A stretch of DNA of 6,935 nt, taken from assembly GCA_001823505.1 (NCBI GenBank), contig MHUS01000015.1:1-6935 (forward strand), written 5' to 3'. Positions 1 to 4,303 of the stretch are shown one piece after another. A program made the position numbers and the translations under genes. Position 1 is the first letter of the stretch. Every line of letters starts with the position of its first letter. A model generated the notes under the pieces. That model saw only the letters and a list, made by a program, of their open reading frames with translations, was not told where the DNA came from and ran no database searches. The DNA comes from Candidatus Yonathbacteria bacterium RIFCSPHIGHO2_01_FULL_51_10 (GTDB lineage Bacteria; Patescibacteriota; Minisyncoccia; Phycocordibacterales; UBA1539_B).

Positions 1-517
1 CGATCTCGTTGTTCGCGTACATAATAGAGACAAGCACCACCTCGTCGGTAAGAGCTTCTTTAAGCATCTTCAAATTCACAACTCCCCCCTCATCCACGGG
101 GATTTCGACAACGCGCACCGCACCTTCCGCTTCAAGGCCGGCAAGAGTGGAGCGTACCGATGAATGCTCGACAGAAGACACAGCAACCACGGGTATTACC
201 CCCGGATGCTCTTTGCGATATGCATCCACAACACCGCGCAACGCAAACGCGTTCGATTCCGTTCCACTTCCGGTAAAAATAACCTCATCAGTGTGTGCGC
301 CAAGATGCTCGGCGATCTGCTTCCGCGCAATTTCGATCTCTCGGCGCGCGCCGACACCCTCGGTGTGGATCGAACTTGGATTAGCAAACTGGGTCGTCTC
401 AAATTTCCGCATCCGACGCACTACACGAGCGTCAAGCGGTGTTGCAGCCGCATGATCGAGATACACGCGTCGCGGCACGCGCAGTCGTTTAAAAAATGTT
501 TCGTTGAACCTTAGCAT
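1..517 (-). CDS. iscS: Cysteine desulfurase (NifS/IscS family), N-terminal part, cut by window edge
   Basis: This is a PLP-dependent enzyme that removes sulfur from cysteine for Fe-S cluster assembly or tRNA thiolation. Translation of the minus strand from ATG at 517 is open to base 1 and gives 172 residues. It shows YLDHAAATP (19-27), NPSSIH (46-51), the PLP-phosphate loop TGSGTESN (82-89), SSVEHS with His118 that stacks on the cofactor, and MYANNEI (167-172), in the family order and spacing. The Schiff-base Lys and catalytic Cys lie outside the window. ATG 517 is the only ATG before the first motif; GTG at residue 14 is a possible alternative. A GGGGGA stretch lies about 13 bases upstream, far for a ribosome site. 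The gene is divergent from the DUF4446 operon. The family call is firm, but the symbol (iscS or nifS) cannot be settled from the N-terminus. Confidence 0.93.
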   Translation of the reverse strand, partial: MLRFNETFFKRLRVPRRVYLDHAAATPLDARVVRRMRKFETTQFANPSSIHTEGVGARREIEIARKQIAEHLGAHTDEVIFTGSGTESNAFALRGVVDAYRKEHPGVIPVVAVSSVEHSSVRSTLAGLEAEGAVRVVEIPVDEGGVVNLKMLKEALTDEVVLVSIMYANNEI

Positions 518-546
518 GAGTGCATGGTAATCCCCCGCGCCATTTT

Positions 547-575
547 TTGCAAAAGTGAACAATCTACTGTATAAT
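547..575 (+). promoter_or_regulatory. Sigma70-type promoter of the DUF4446-infB-rbfA operon
   Basis: TTGCAA (547-552) and a perfect TATAAT (570-575) are separated by 17 bases. Transcription should start near 582, leaving only about 10 untranslated bases before ATG 593 and no Shine-Dalgarno site. The -10 lies in a dyad (GTATAA 569-574, TTATAC 582-587) whose other strand reads TATAAG. The same spot could therefore supply a weak -10 for the divergent cysteine desulfurase gene, although no good -35 is seen for that direction. Confidence 0.72.
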
Positions 576-592
576 CCCGACTTATACTTCAT

Positions 593-1045
593 ATGAATCT
601 CCCCGTCTCTCCCCTTATCCTCGTACTCCTCGTCCTCATAGCTATTTTGGCCATTTGGGTCGGCGTACTTGAGTACCGGCTCCGTCGGCTCCTCTTGGGT
701 AAAGACGCGCGTTCACTTGAAGATACGATCACCAATATTCGTGAGGGGATCTTTTCTCTCGCACGTTCCCACAAAGAAACCGTCTCACGCATCGAGAACC
801 TTGACGGCCGCGTCAAGCGAAGCATCCAAGGCGTGGAGACGCTTCGCTTCAACGCATTCGCCGACGCAGGAAGCAAACAAAGTTTTGCGATCGGGCTGCT
901 TACCGAAGAAGGTGACGGTGTGGTGATCTCGAGTCTGTACTCGCGTGACCGCATGAGTGTATTCGCAAAGCCTGTTCGCGGCCACGCATCCGAGCATGAG
1001 CTCACCGAAGAGGAGCAAGAGGTTCTGATGCGAGCGAAGCGTTAA
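593..1045 (+). CDS. DUF4446 family membrane-anchored protein
   Basis: This is a 150-residue protein of unknown function. Residues 7-27 form one hydrophobic N-terminal helix, followed by basic residues (RLRRLLLGKD). A charged helical, probably coiled-coil stretch follows (about 41-82), then the family core: LRFNAFADAGSKQSF (84-98) and GDGVVISSLYSRD (107-119), ending in an acidic EEEQE tail. I recognise this core as DUF4446, which occurs in Firmicutes and in candidate-phylum genomes. The topology suggests a small cytoplasmic domain tethered to the membrane. It is first in the operon, 35 bases before the infB ATG. The ATG is only about 10 bases after the predicted transcription start and has no Shine-Dalgarno, so initiation is probably near-leaderless. 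Family assignment is by motif memory; the function is not known. Confidence 0.85.
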   Translation: MNLPVSPLILVLLVLIAILAIWVGVLEYRLRRLLLGKDARSLEDTITNIREGIFSLARSHKETVSRIENLDGRVKRSIQGVETLRFNAFADAGSKQSFAIGLLTEEGDGVVISSLYSRDRMSVFAKPVRGHASEHELTEEEQEVLMRAKR

Positions 1046-1051
1046 AAGGAG
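1044..1051 (+). promoter_or_regulatory. Strong Shine-Dalgarno AAAAGGAG ahead of infB, spaced for an out-of-frame GTG
   Basis: AAAAGGAG is the best ribosome-binding sequence in the operon, but it is badly placed for infB: zero bases from GTG 1051 and 29 bases from ATG 1081. It is ideally placed (7 bases) for GTG 1059, which opens a 30-codon frame in another phase ending at TGA 1149-1151, inside the infB coding region. It may serve translational coupling after the DUF4446 stop (1043-1045), or the small frame may be translated. Confidence 0.5.
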
Positions 1052-1080
1052 TGCTACCGTGGCAAAAATACTTTTCCAAC

Positions 1081-2601
1081 ATGAAACAACCAGCCGTACA
1101 AGGGAATACCGTCCCTCGCCCACCCGTGATCGTCATCATGGGGCATATTGACCATGGAAAATCAACACTCCTCGATTACATCCGAAAGTCCAACGTCGTT
1201 GCCGGTGAAGCGGGCGGCATCACCCAGCACCTCTCAGCCTACGAGGTAACCCACACCACCAAGGAAGGCCGCACGCAGCGCATTACCTTTCTCGATACTC
1301 CGGGACATGAAGCTTTTTCACAAATGCGCTCTCGCGGCGCACGTGTGGCAGATATCGCCGTACTCGTCGTTTCTGCCGAGGACGGCGTGAAGGCACAAAC
1401 CAAAGAAGCCCTTGCTTCCATCAAGGAGGCCAAAGTTCCCTACATTGTCGCGATCAATAAAATAGACAAGCCGACCGCCAATATTGAGAAGACAAAAAAT
1501 TCTCTCGTTGAGAACGAGATCTACCTTGAAGGCTACGGCGGCGACATCCCCGCAGTCCCTATTTCTGCAAAATCGGGCCAGGGTGTTTCCGACCTGCTTG
1601 ATATGATGCTCTTGGTCGCAGACCTCCAGGGCCTCACCGGTACGCCAAGCAAGCCCGCAGAAGGCATCGTCATCGAAGCCCGCATCGACCCCAAGAAAGG
1701 CACTTCTGCGACACTCGTCATCAAAGACGGCACCCTCCGCAGGGGAATGTGTATCGTCGCGGAGGAAAGTCTCTCTCCGGTACGCGCCATCGAGGACTTC
1801 ACCGGGAAACAAGTTCCGGAAGCAACCTTTTCCTCACCTATCCGCATCACCGGCTTTGACCATGTTCCACCTGTCGGCGCGACGTTCTTTGCCTGCGAAA
1901 ACAAAAAGGCGGCTGAGGCGCTCGTTGCAGAACATCACGAAGCGGCACATGCTCCAAAGAAGGCTCCTGAAGGGTCGAGTGAGGAGGGCCCCGAAAGCGT
2001 AACGATCCCCCTCGTGATCAACGCCGACGCATCAGGCACCCTTGAGGCGATCGAGAAGGAGTTGGGGAAATTAAGTACCGACAAAGTGCATGTGCTCATC
2101 GTCCGAAAGAATGTCGGCGCGATCACCGAGAGTGACATTAAGGCGGTTGCGGGGGCAACGAGGCCATTTGTCATCGGTTTCAACGTGAAAATTGACGCGC
2201 AAGCTCATGCTATTGCCGACCGCATGAATATACCGATCGAGGTCTTTGACATCATCTACAAACTCACGGAGCGTCTCACTGAGGAGATCATCCTCCGCAC
2301 TCCGAAAGAGACTGTCGCTGAAGTGCACGGCAAAGCATCCGTCGTGCGCACCTTCAGCGCAACGCGGCACAAGCAGATCTTGGGCGGCCGCGTCCTTGAA
2401 GGAATGCTCGAGCGTGGTGCCACGGTACGAGTCCTGCGCCGTGACGTGGAGATCGGCACCGGCACGATCATTGAGCTCCAGCAGCAAAAGCTTAAAACCG
2501 ATAAGGTTCTTGAAGGAACTGAGTTTGGTTCAATGATCGAGTCCAAGATCGAGATCGCGGCTGGCGACACACTGGAATCAATCGTCATCGTGGAAAAATA
2601 A
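1081..2601 (+). CDS. infB: Translation initiation factor IF-2, short form
   Basis: This GTPase delivers fMet-tRNA to the 30S subunit and promotes 70S joining. Counting from ATG 1081 (506 residues), G1 is GHIDHGKST (21-29), G2 GGITQH (45-50), G3 DTPGHEAF (72-79), G4 NKID (126-129) and G5 SAKSG (162-166). Domain II (about 194-280) follows, then an acidic linker (about 290-308), domain III beginning NADASGTLEAI (314-324), and the C-terminal initiator-tRNA-binding domain. The ECG motif usual there reads EFG (481-483). The long N-terminal region of enterobacterial IF-2 is absent. The start is uncertain. GTG 1051 adds 10 residues but abuts the AAAAGGA. ATG 1081 lies 29 bases beyond that site and has no close Shine-Dalgarno. 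ATG 1081 is chosen because the GTPase domain begins right after it. rbfA follows after one base. Confidence 0.96.
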   Translation: MKQPAVQGNTVPRPPVIVIMGHIDHGKSTLLDYIRKSNVVAGEAGGITQHLSAYEVTHTTKEGRTQRITFLDTPGHEAFSQMRSRGARVADIAVLVVSAEDGVKAQTKEALASIKEAKVPYIVAINKIDKPTANIEKTKNSLVENEIYLEGYGGDIPAVPISAKSGQGVSDLLDMMLLVADLQGLTGTPSKPAEGIVIEARIDPKKGTSATLVIKDGTLRRGMCIVAEESLSPVRAIEDFTGKQVPEATFSSPIRITGFDHVPPVGATFFACENKKAAEALVAEHHEAAHAPKKAPEGSSEEGPESVTIPLVINADASGTLEAIEKELGKLSTDKVHVLIVRKNVGAITESDIKAVAGATRPFVIGFNVKIDAQAHAIADRMNIPIEVFDIIYKLTERLTEEIILRTPKETVAEVHGKASVVRTFSATRHKQILGGRVLEGMLERGATVRVLRRDVEIGTGTIIELQQQKLKTDKVLEGTEFGSMIESKIEIAAGDTLESIVIVEK

Positions 2602-2602
2602 T

Positions 2603-2935
2603 ATGGCAACACAGCGACAAGAGCGAGTGAGTGAACTATTGCGCGAGCTCGCGGCGACGTATTTGTCGCGCGAGTCCAACCGCACATCGCTCATTACCGT
2701 GACCGGCTGCACCGTATCGGCCAACCTAAGTCGCGCAACAGTGCTCTTTACCGTGCTGCCTGAAGACAAGGAAGCCGACGCGGCGGAATTCGTGACGCGC
2801 CAAATGGGTGCCCTGCGCGAATATGTAAAAGATCGCACGCGTCTGCGCGTGCTTCCCTACTTCGATGCGTGCATTGATCGGGGGGAGAAAATGCGCCAAA
2901 AAATTGACGCGATCCCGAAGAGCACTATAGAATAG
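2603..2935 (+). CDS. rbfA: 30S ribosome-binding factor A
   Basis: RbfA is a small KH-fold protein that binds the 30S subunit during late 16S rRNA maturation and cold adaptation. This 110-residue protein shows the family plan. The N-terminal helix is RQERVSELLRELAATYLSRE (5-24), and LITVTGCTVSANLSRATVLF (30-49) carries the strand with the conserved D/NLxxA element. A helix (60-76) containing the GALREYV segment follows, then LRVLPYFDACIDRGEKM (81-97), which matches the LR..PEL.F..D block. Its length is normal. ATG follows the infB TAA by one base (TAATATG) with only a weak GGAAAA upstream, so translation is probably coupled to infB, the usual infB-rbfA arrangement. It is the last gene of the operon. 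A GC-rich hairpin followed by CTTCTTTT at 2943-2998 may end the transcript. Confidence 0.92.
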   Translation: MATQRQERVSELLRELAATYLSRESNRTSLITVTGCTVSANLSRATVLFTVLPEDKEADAAEFVTRQMGALREYVKDRTRLRVLPYFDACIDRGEKMRQKIDAIPKSTIE

Positions 2936-2942
2936 CGACTAT

Positions 2943-2993
2943 GGCGTGGTGGCGAAGTCCCGCCAAAGCAGTGGGCGGGCAGGGTCCACGCTT
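2943..2993 (+). pseudogene. Truncated tRNA-Cys look-alike: acceptor stem enclosing a GC-rich hairpin
   Basis: Bases 2942-2958 repeat 17 bases of the tRNA-Cys 5' end and flank exactly (3044-3060), then diverge inside the D-loop. The interior is a perfect hairpin, CCCGCC (2959-2964) with GGCGGG. After it comes CCACGC (2986-2991), which can pair with GCGTGG as the 3' acceptor strand and is followed by a U at the discriminator position, as in the real tRNA. There is no anticodon arm or T-arm, so it cannot be a working tRNA. A short T-rich run (CTTCTTTT) follows, so it may double as the terminator of the rbfA operon. Confidence 0.6.
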
Positions 2994-3009
2994 CTTTTGA
3001 CGAATAGCG

Positions 3010-3021
3010 GAATCGAACCCG
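3010..3021 (-). repeat. Inverted 12-base copy of the tRNA-Cys T-arm
   Basis: GAATCGAACCCG is the exact reverse complement of CGGGTTCGATTC at 3093-3104 in the T-arm of the tRNA-Cys gene. It lies just upstream of that tRNA's -10 box. In RNA or single-stranded DNA the pair could form a 12-base stem that competes with the T-arm. Confidence 0.7.
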
Positions 3022-3030
3022 TGCTAAAGT
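3022..3030 (+). promoter_or_regulatory. Extended -10 promoter for tRNA-Cys
   Basis: TGcTAAAGT is an extended -10 box ending 14 bases before the mature tRNA 5' end, giving a start near 3037. No convincing -35 sits at 16-18 bases; TTGACG at 2997-3002 is 22 bases away. TGcTA also occurs before tRNA-Leu(UAA) and the last gene. Confidence 0.4.
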
Positions 3031-3044
3031 TAAATAATAAGATT

Positions 3045-3116
3045 GGCGTGGTGGCGAAGTGGTAACGCTTCGGTCTGCAAAACCGACACGCGCGGGTTCG
3101 ATTCCCGCCCACGCCT
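3045..3116 (+). tRNA. tRNA-Cys (GCA)
   Basis: A full cloverleaf can be drawn by hand. The acceptor is GGCGTGG (3045-3051) with CCACGCC (3109-3115), followed by U73, the typical cysteine discriminator. The anticodon stem is TCGGT/ACCGA around loop CTGCAAA, giving anticodon GCA. The T-arm is GCGGG-TTCGATT-CCCGC. The next bases are CAA, so CCA is not encoded and must be added by the nucleotidyltransferase. A partial direct copy and an inverted T-arm copy lie just upstream. Confidence 0.95.
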
Positions 3117-3127
3117 CAAGGGATAGA

Positions 3128-3149
3128 GCTTCTCAACTGCTTGAGGAGC
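3128..3149 (+). other. Nine-base-pair hairpin downstream of tRNA-Cys
   Basis: GCTTCTCAA (3128-3136) and TTGAGGAGC (3141-3149) pair over nine positions, with one G-U, around the loop CTGC. No T-run follows, so it may be a weak or factor-dependent terminator or a processing hairpin. An alternative pairing uses CTCAAG at the tRNA 3' end (3115-3120) with CTTGAG (3140-3145). Confidence 0.4.
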
Positions 3150-3179
3150 GTAACGAAGTTATTACCGACATAAAATCTT

Positions 3180-3243
3180 GTTTAATTCGAGAAGAGTCTC
3201 ATTGAGTCCGAAAATTAAACAGTAACATCAAAGATGCTAGAAT
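3180..3243 (+). promoter_or_regulatory. Promoter of tRNA-Leu(UAA) with an overlapping inverted repeat
   Basis: An extended -10, TGcTAGAAT (3235-3243), ends nine bases before the tRNA. TTAAAC (3215-3220), 17 bases before the hexamer, could be a weak -35. That -35 is the right end of an inverted repeat, GTTTAATT (3180-3187) and AATTAAAC (3213-3220), whose loop holds a small GAGA/TCTC hairpin. The dyad could be an operator or simply a cruciform; nothing here identifies a binding protein. Confidence 0.5.
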
Positions 3244-3251
3244 AGGGCTAC

Positions 3252-3334
3252 GCCGGGGTGATGAAATGGTAGACATAGGAGACTTAAAATCTCCAGGACG
3301 CAAGTCCGTGTGGGTTCGAGTCCCACCCTCGGCA
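3252..3334 (+). tRNA. tRNA-Leu (UAA)
   Basis: The acceptor GCCGGGG (3252-3258) pairs with CCTCGGC (3327-3333) with one G-U, followed by A73. The anticodon stem GGAGA/TCTCC encloses CTTAAAA, giving anticodon UAA. The extra arm GGACGCAAGTCC is long, as class II leucine tRNAs require. The T-arm is GTGGG-TTCGAGT-CCCAC. The 3' flank is CAAAAT, so CCA is not encoded. Confidence 0.95.
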
Positions 3335-3352
3335 CAAAATACGGTTGATAAC

Positions 3353-3366
3353 AAATAGGCCTGTTT
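3353..3366. terminator. Possible weak bidirectional terminator between tRNA-Leu and mscL
   Basis: AAATAGGCCTGTTT is a near-perfect palindrome centred on AGGCCT, with A- and T-rich ends. It lies in the 35-base gap between the convergent tRNA-Leu(UAA) and mscL genes. It is short, and after a real loop forms only a few pairs remain. Confidence 0.2.
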
Positions 3367-3369
3367 CAC

Positions 3370-3789
3370 TTACCCAACCTCCGCCGTGCACTGCGGACAA
3401 CGGGTGGCTTTAAGGGGAATCGTGGAGATACAAAAAGGGCATGCTTTTGTTGTGGGCTCCGCGGGAGCCTCTTCTTTGCGCCGTACCTTATTCATTGCTT
3501 TAATGACCATAAAGATCGCGAGTGCGATGATCACGAAATCAATGACCGAATTGAGGAACATTCCATAGTTTAAGGTGACTGCGGGCTCACTCCCCGATGC
3601 CGCGTGCAAGGTGACGGCAAGGCGTGAAAAATCCATACCGCCGGTAACGACCCCAATGGGCGGCATCACTATGTCGCTCACGAGAGAGGACACGATCTTA
3701 CCAAAAGCCGTACCGATAACGATACCGACTGCCATATCGATGACATTCCCTCTCATTGCAAACGTCTTGAATTCTTGAATGACTGACAT
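3370..3789 (-). CDS. mscL: Large-conductance mechanosensitive channel with C-terminal zinc ribbon
   Basis: MscL is a homopentameric inner-membrane channel that opens under membrane tension to vent solutes during osmotic downshock. The N-terminal helix and TM1 contain the family signature (FKTFAMRGNVIDMAVG, 7-22, then IGTAFGKIVSSLVSDIVMPP, 25-44). A periplasmic loop (about 48-73) follows, with TM2 at about 76-98. The basic cytoplasmic linker is KVRRKEE (101-107). Instead of the usual helical-bundle tail alone, the protein ends CPFC-x10-CPQC (Cys117, 120, 131, 134), a zinc-ribbon-like knuckle. Total length is 139 residues, within the family range. The ATG has no Shine-Dalgarno, and a -10 box ends six bases before it, so the mRNA is predicted to be leaderless. 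The gene is monocistronic, downstream of a divergent palindromic region. Confidence 0.95.
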   Translation of the reverse strand: MSVIQEFKTFAMRGNVIDMAVGIVIGTAFGKIVSSLVSDIVMPPIGVVTGGMDFSRLAVTLHAASGSEPAVTLNYGMFLNSVIDFVIIALAIFMVIKAMNKVRRKEEAPAEPTTKACPFCISTIPLKATRCPQCTAEVG

Positions 3790-3795
3790 GCGCGT

Positions 3796-3824
3796 ATTGT
3801 AAGAATAAATGCGAGAAAAGTAAA
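3796..3824 (-). promoter_or_regulatory. mscL promoter predicted to give a leaderless mRNA
   Basis: On the minus strand, TTTACT (3824-3819) and TACAAT (3801-3796) are 17 bases apart. Only six bases (ACGCGC) separate the -10 from ATG 3789, so transcription should begin at or within one base of the start codon. Confidence 0.55.
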
Positions 3825-3843
3825 ACGTGCAGCATCAATGATT

Positions 3844-3867
3844 CGACACACTTTGTGTCGCCACAAA
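3844..3867. repeat. Two overlapping, mutually exclusive small hairpins
   Basis: CGACACA-CTT-TGTGTCG (3844-3860) is a perfect seven-pair stem with a three-base loop. Overlapping it, TTTGTG-TCGC-CACAAA (3852-3867) forms a six-pair stem, and both cannot fold at once. They lie about 20 bases upstream of the mscL -35. No T-run follows, so this is not a standard terminator. Confidence 0.5.
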
Positions 3868-3892
3868 TCGCTCCATAACCCCAAGTCACTAC

Positions 3893-3959
3893 TGGTGCCG
3901 AGGAGAGGACTTGGTCACGAATATTTTGCTCCGCAAAATTTCTCGACCCCGCCTCGGCG
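3893..3959 (-). pseudogene. Truncated tRNA-Leu look-alike: full acceptor stem, CCA end, hairpin interior
   Basis: Read on the minus strand, it opens with GCCGAGG (3959-3953) and closes with CCTCGGC plus A73, the seven-pair acceptor of tRNA-Leu(UAG). The 3' side repeats 19 bases exactly (GTGCCGAGGAGAGGACTTG on plus, 3895-3913 versus 4063-4081). The D-arm, anticodon arm and extra arm are missing. In their place are nested stems: GGTC/GACC enclosing ATTTTGC-TCC-GCAAAAT (3923-3939, plus strand). The copy is followed by CCA after A73, whereas the intact gene is followed by CAA. It cannot decode. It may be a remnant of a duplicated tRNA or a structured element. Confidence 0.6.
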
Positions 3960-3980
3960 ACAAAATGCGAAGCATTTTGT
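3960..3980. repeat. Perfect nine-pair hairpin with GCGAAGC core
   Basis: ACAAAATGC-GAA-GCATTTTGT is a perfect nine-pair stem with a GAA triloop. GCGAAGC is known as an exceptionally stable DNA mini-hairpin. On the plus strand the preceding bases (CCTCGGCG) make 3953-3966 resemble the tRNA-Leu 3' end plus trailer (CCTCGGCACAAAAT) with one extra G, so this arm may itself be an inverted tRNA 3'-end copy. Confidence 0.55.
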
Positions 3981-3995
3981 GTACCGCCTCCGGCC

Positions 3996-4009
3996 TTCAA
4001 GTCCTCTCC
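3996..4009 (+). repeat. Inverted 14-base copy of the tRNA-Leu T-arm
   Basis: TTCAAGTCCTCTCC is the exact reverse complement of 4070-4083 in the minus-strand tRNA-Leu(UAG) gene. Twelve of these bases also pair with the partial copy at 3902-3913. The plus-strand context, CCTCCGGCC before and CGTGC after, does not build a tRNA. Confidence 0.65.
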
Positions 4010-4015
4010 CGTGCT

Positions 4016-4046
4016 ACAAAATAATAGGCGCCGAAGGCTAGCGCCT
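4016..4046 (-). terminator. Probable intrinsic terminator of the tRNA-Leu(UAG) transcript
   Basis: On the minus strand, AGGCGC (4046-4041) and GCGCCT (4031-4026) form a GC stem around a nine-base loop, followed by the T-rich tail ATTATTTTGT (4025-4016). The tail can also pair with ACAAAATAA at the tRNA 3' trailer (plus-strand TTATTTTGT, 4056-4064), the A-tract/U-tract arrangement typical of terminators. It begins 18 bases after the tRNA. Confidence 0.6.
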
Positions 4047-4063
4047 CCGACTTCTTTATTTTG

Positions 4064-4145
4064 TGCCGAGGAGAGGACTTGAACCTCCATGGGTTGCCCC
4101 GCTTGCTCCTAAGGCAAGTGCGTCTACCAATTTCGCCACCTCGGC
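4064..4145 (-). tRNA. tRNA-Leu (UAG)
   Basis: On the minus strand, GCCGAGG pairs perfectly with CCTCGGC, followed by A73. The anticodon stem CTTGC/GCAAG encloses CTTAGGA, anticodon UAG. The extra arm CGGGGCAACCC and T-arm GGAGG-TTCAAGT-CCTCT fit a class II leucine tRNA. CCA is not encoded (CAA follows). Partial copies of this gene lie on both sides: its 5' 35 bases at 4192-4226 and its 3' 19 bases at 3895-3913. No clear own promoter is seen, and it may be read from the tRNA-Leu(CAG) promoter. Confidence 0.95.
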
Positions 4146-4170
4146 TTATATGCTTCAATTTTTAATTTTT

Positions 4171-4226
4171 CTTGCCCTAGTGCAAGCACAAAAGGCAAGT
4201 GCGTATACCAATTTCGCCACCTCGGC
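4171..4226 (-). pseudogene. 5' half of tRNA-Leu(UAG) running into a hairpin
   Basis: 4192-4226 matches 4111-4145 at 34 of 35 positions, covering the 5' acceptor strand, D-arm and 5' anticodon stem and ending at the first anticodon base. The single change is G to T in the D-arm region (plus-strand C4124 versus A4205). On the minus strand the half-tRNA then enters a hairpin whose outer stem reuses the anticodon-stem bases: CTTGCC (4199-4194) with GGCAAG (4176-4171), enclosing GTGC-TT-GCAC. No 3' half follows, so it is not functional as a tRNA. Confidence 0.8.
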
Positions 4227-4264
4227 ATTCTTTCCACTTTCACAAGACGCGCAGGCGCCTTGCT

Positions 4265-4303
4265 CCGGGCACATTCGTTCGTGATACTCACTCCTGTGCC
4301 CGG
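4265..4303. repeat. Inverted copy of the tRNA-Leu(CAG) 3' end, forming a competing stem
   Basis: CCGGGCACA (4265-4273) is the reverse complement of TGTGCCCGG (4295-4303), which is the 3' acceptor strand plus first trailer bases of the minus-strand tRNA-Leu(CAG). The 21-base spacer holds a further GTGA-TAC-TCAC hairpin. In the precursor RNA this nine-pair stem would compete with the tRNA acceptor stem. No T-run follows, so a standard terminator is not supported. Confidence 0.6.

Noticed and set aside
9..455. Plus-strand open frame of 148 codons at the left edge
   Set aside because: It lies opposite the cysteine desulfurase, whose minus-strand motifs are unmistakable; the plus-strand translation is low-complexity Ser/Thr/Arg typical of an antisense frame.
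1051..1080. GTG 1051 as the infB start
   Set aside because: It directly abuts the AAAAGGA with no spacing, and the ten extra residues are not part of the GTPase domain; kept as an alternative in the infB entry.
785..1123. Minus-strand frame opposite DUF4446 and the infB start
   Set aside because: No family motif, no promoter or ribosome site, and it overlaps two well-supported genes.
1318..1812. Long minus-strand frame opposite infB
   Set aside because: Antisense shadow in GC-rich coding DNA; no motif or initiation signal.
3895..4081. 19-base direct repeats of the tRNA-Leu 3' end as attL/attR of an integrated element
   Set aside because: The repeats are only 168 bases apart, nothing between them codes for an integrase or cargo, and other fragments nearby come from different tRNA parts and orientations. 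A decayed remnant cannot be excluded.
3840..4300. CRISPR array
   Set aside because: The repeats are tRNA-derived, unequal in length and orientation, and not regularly spaced; no cas gene is present.
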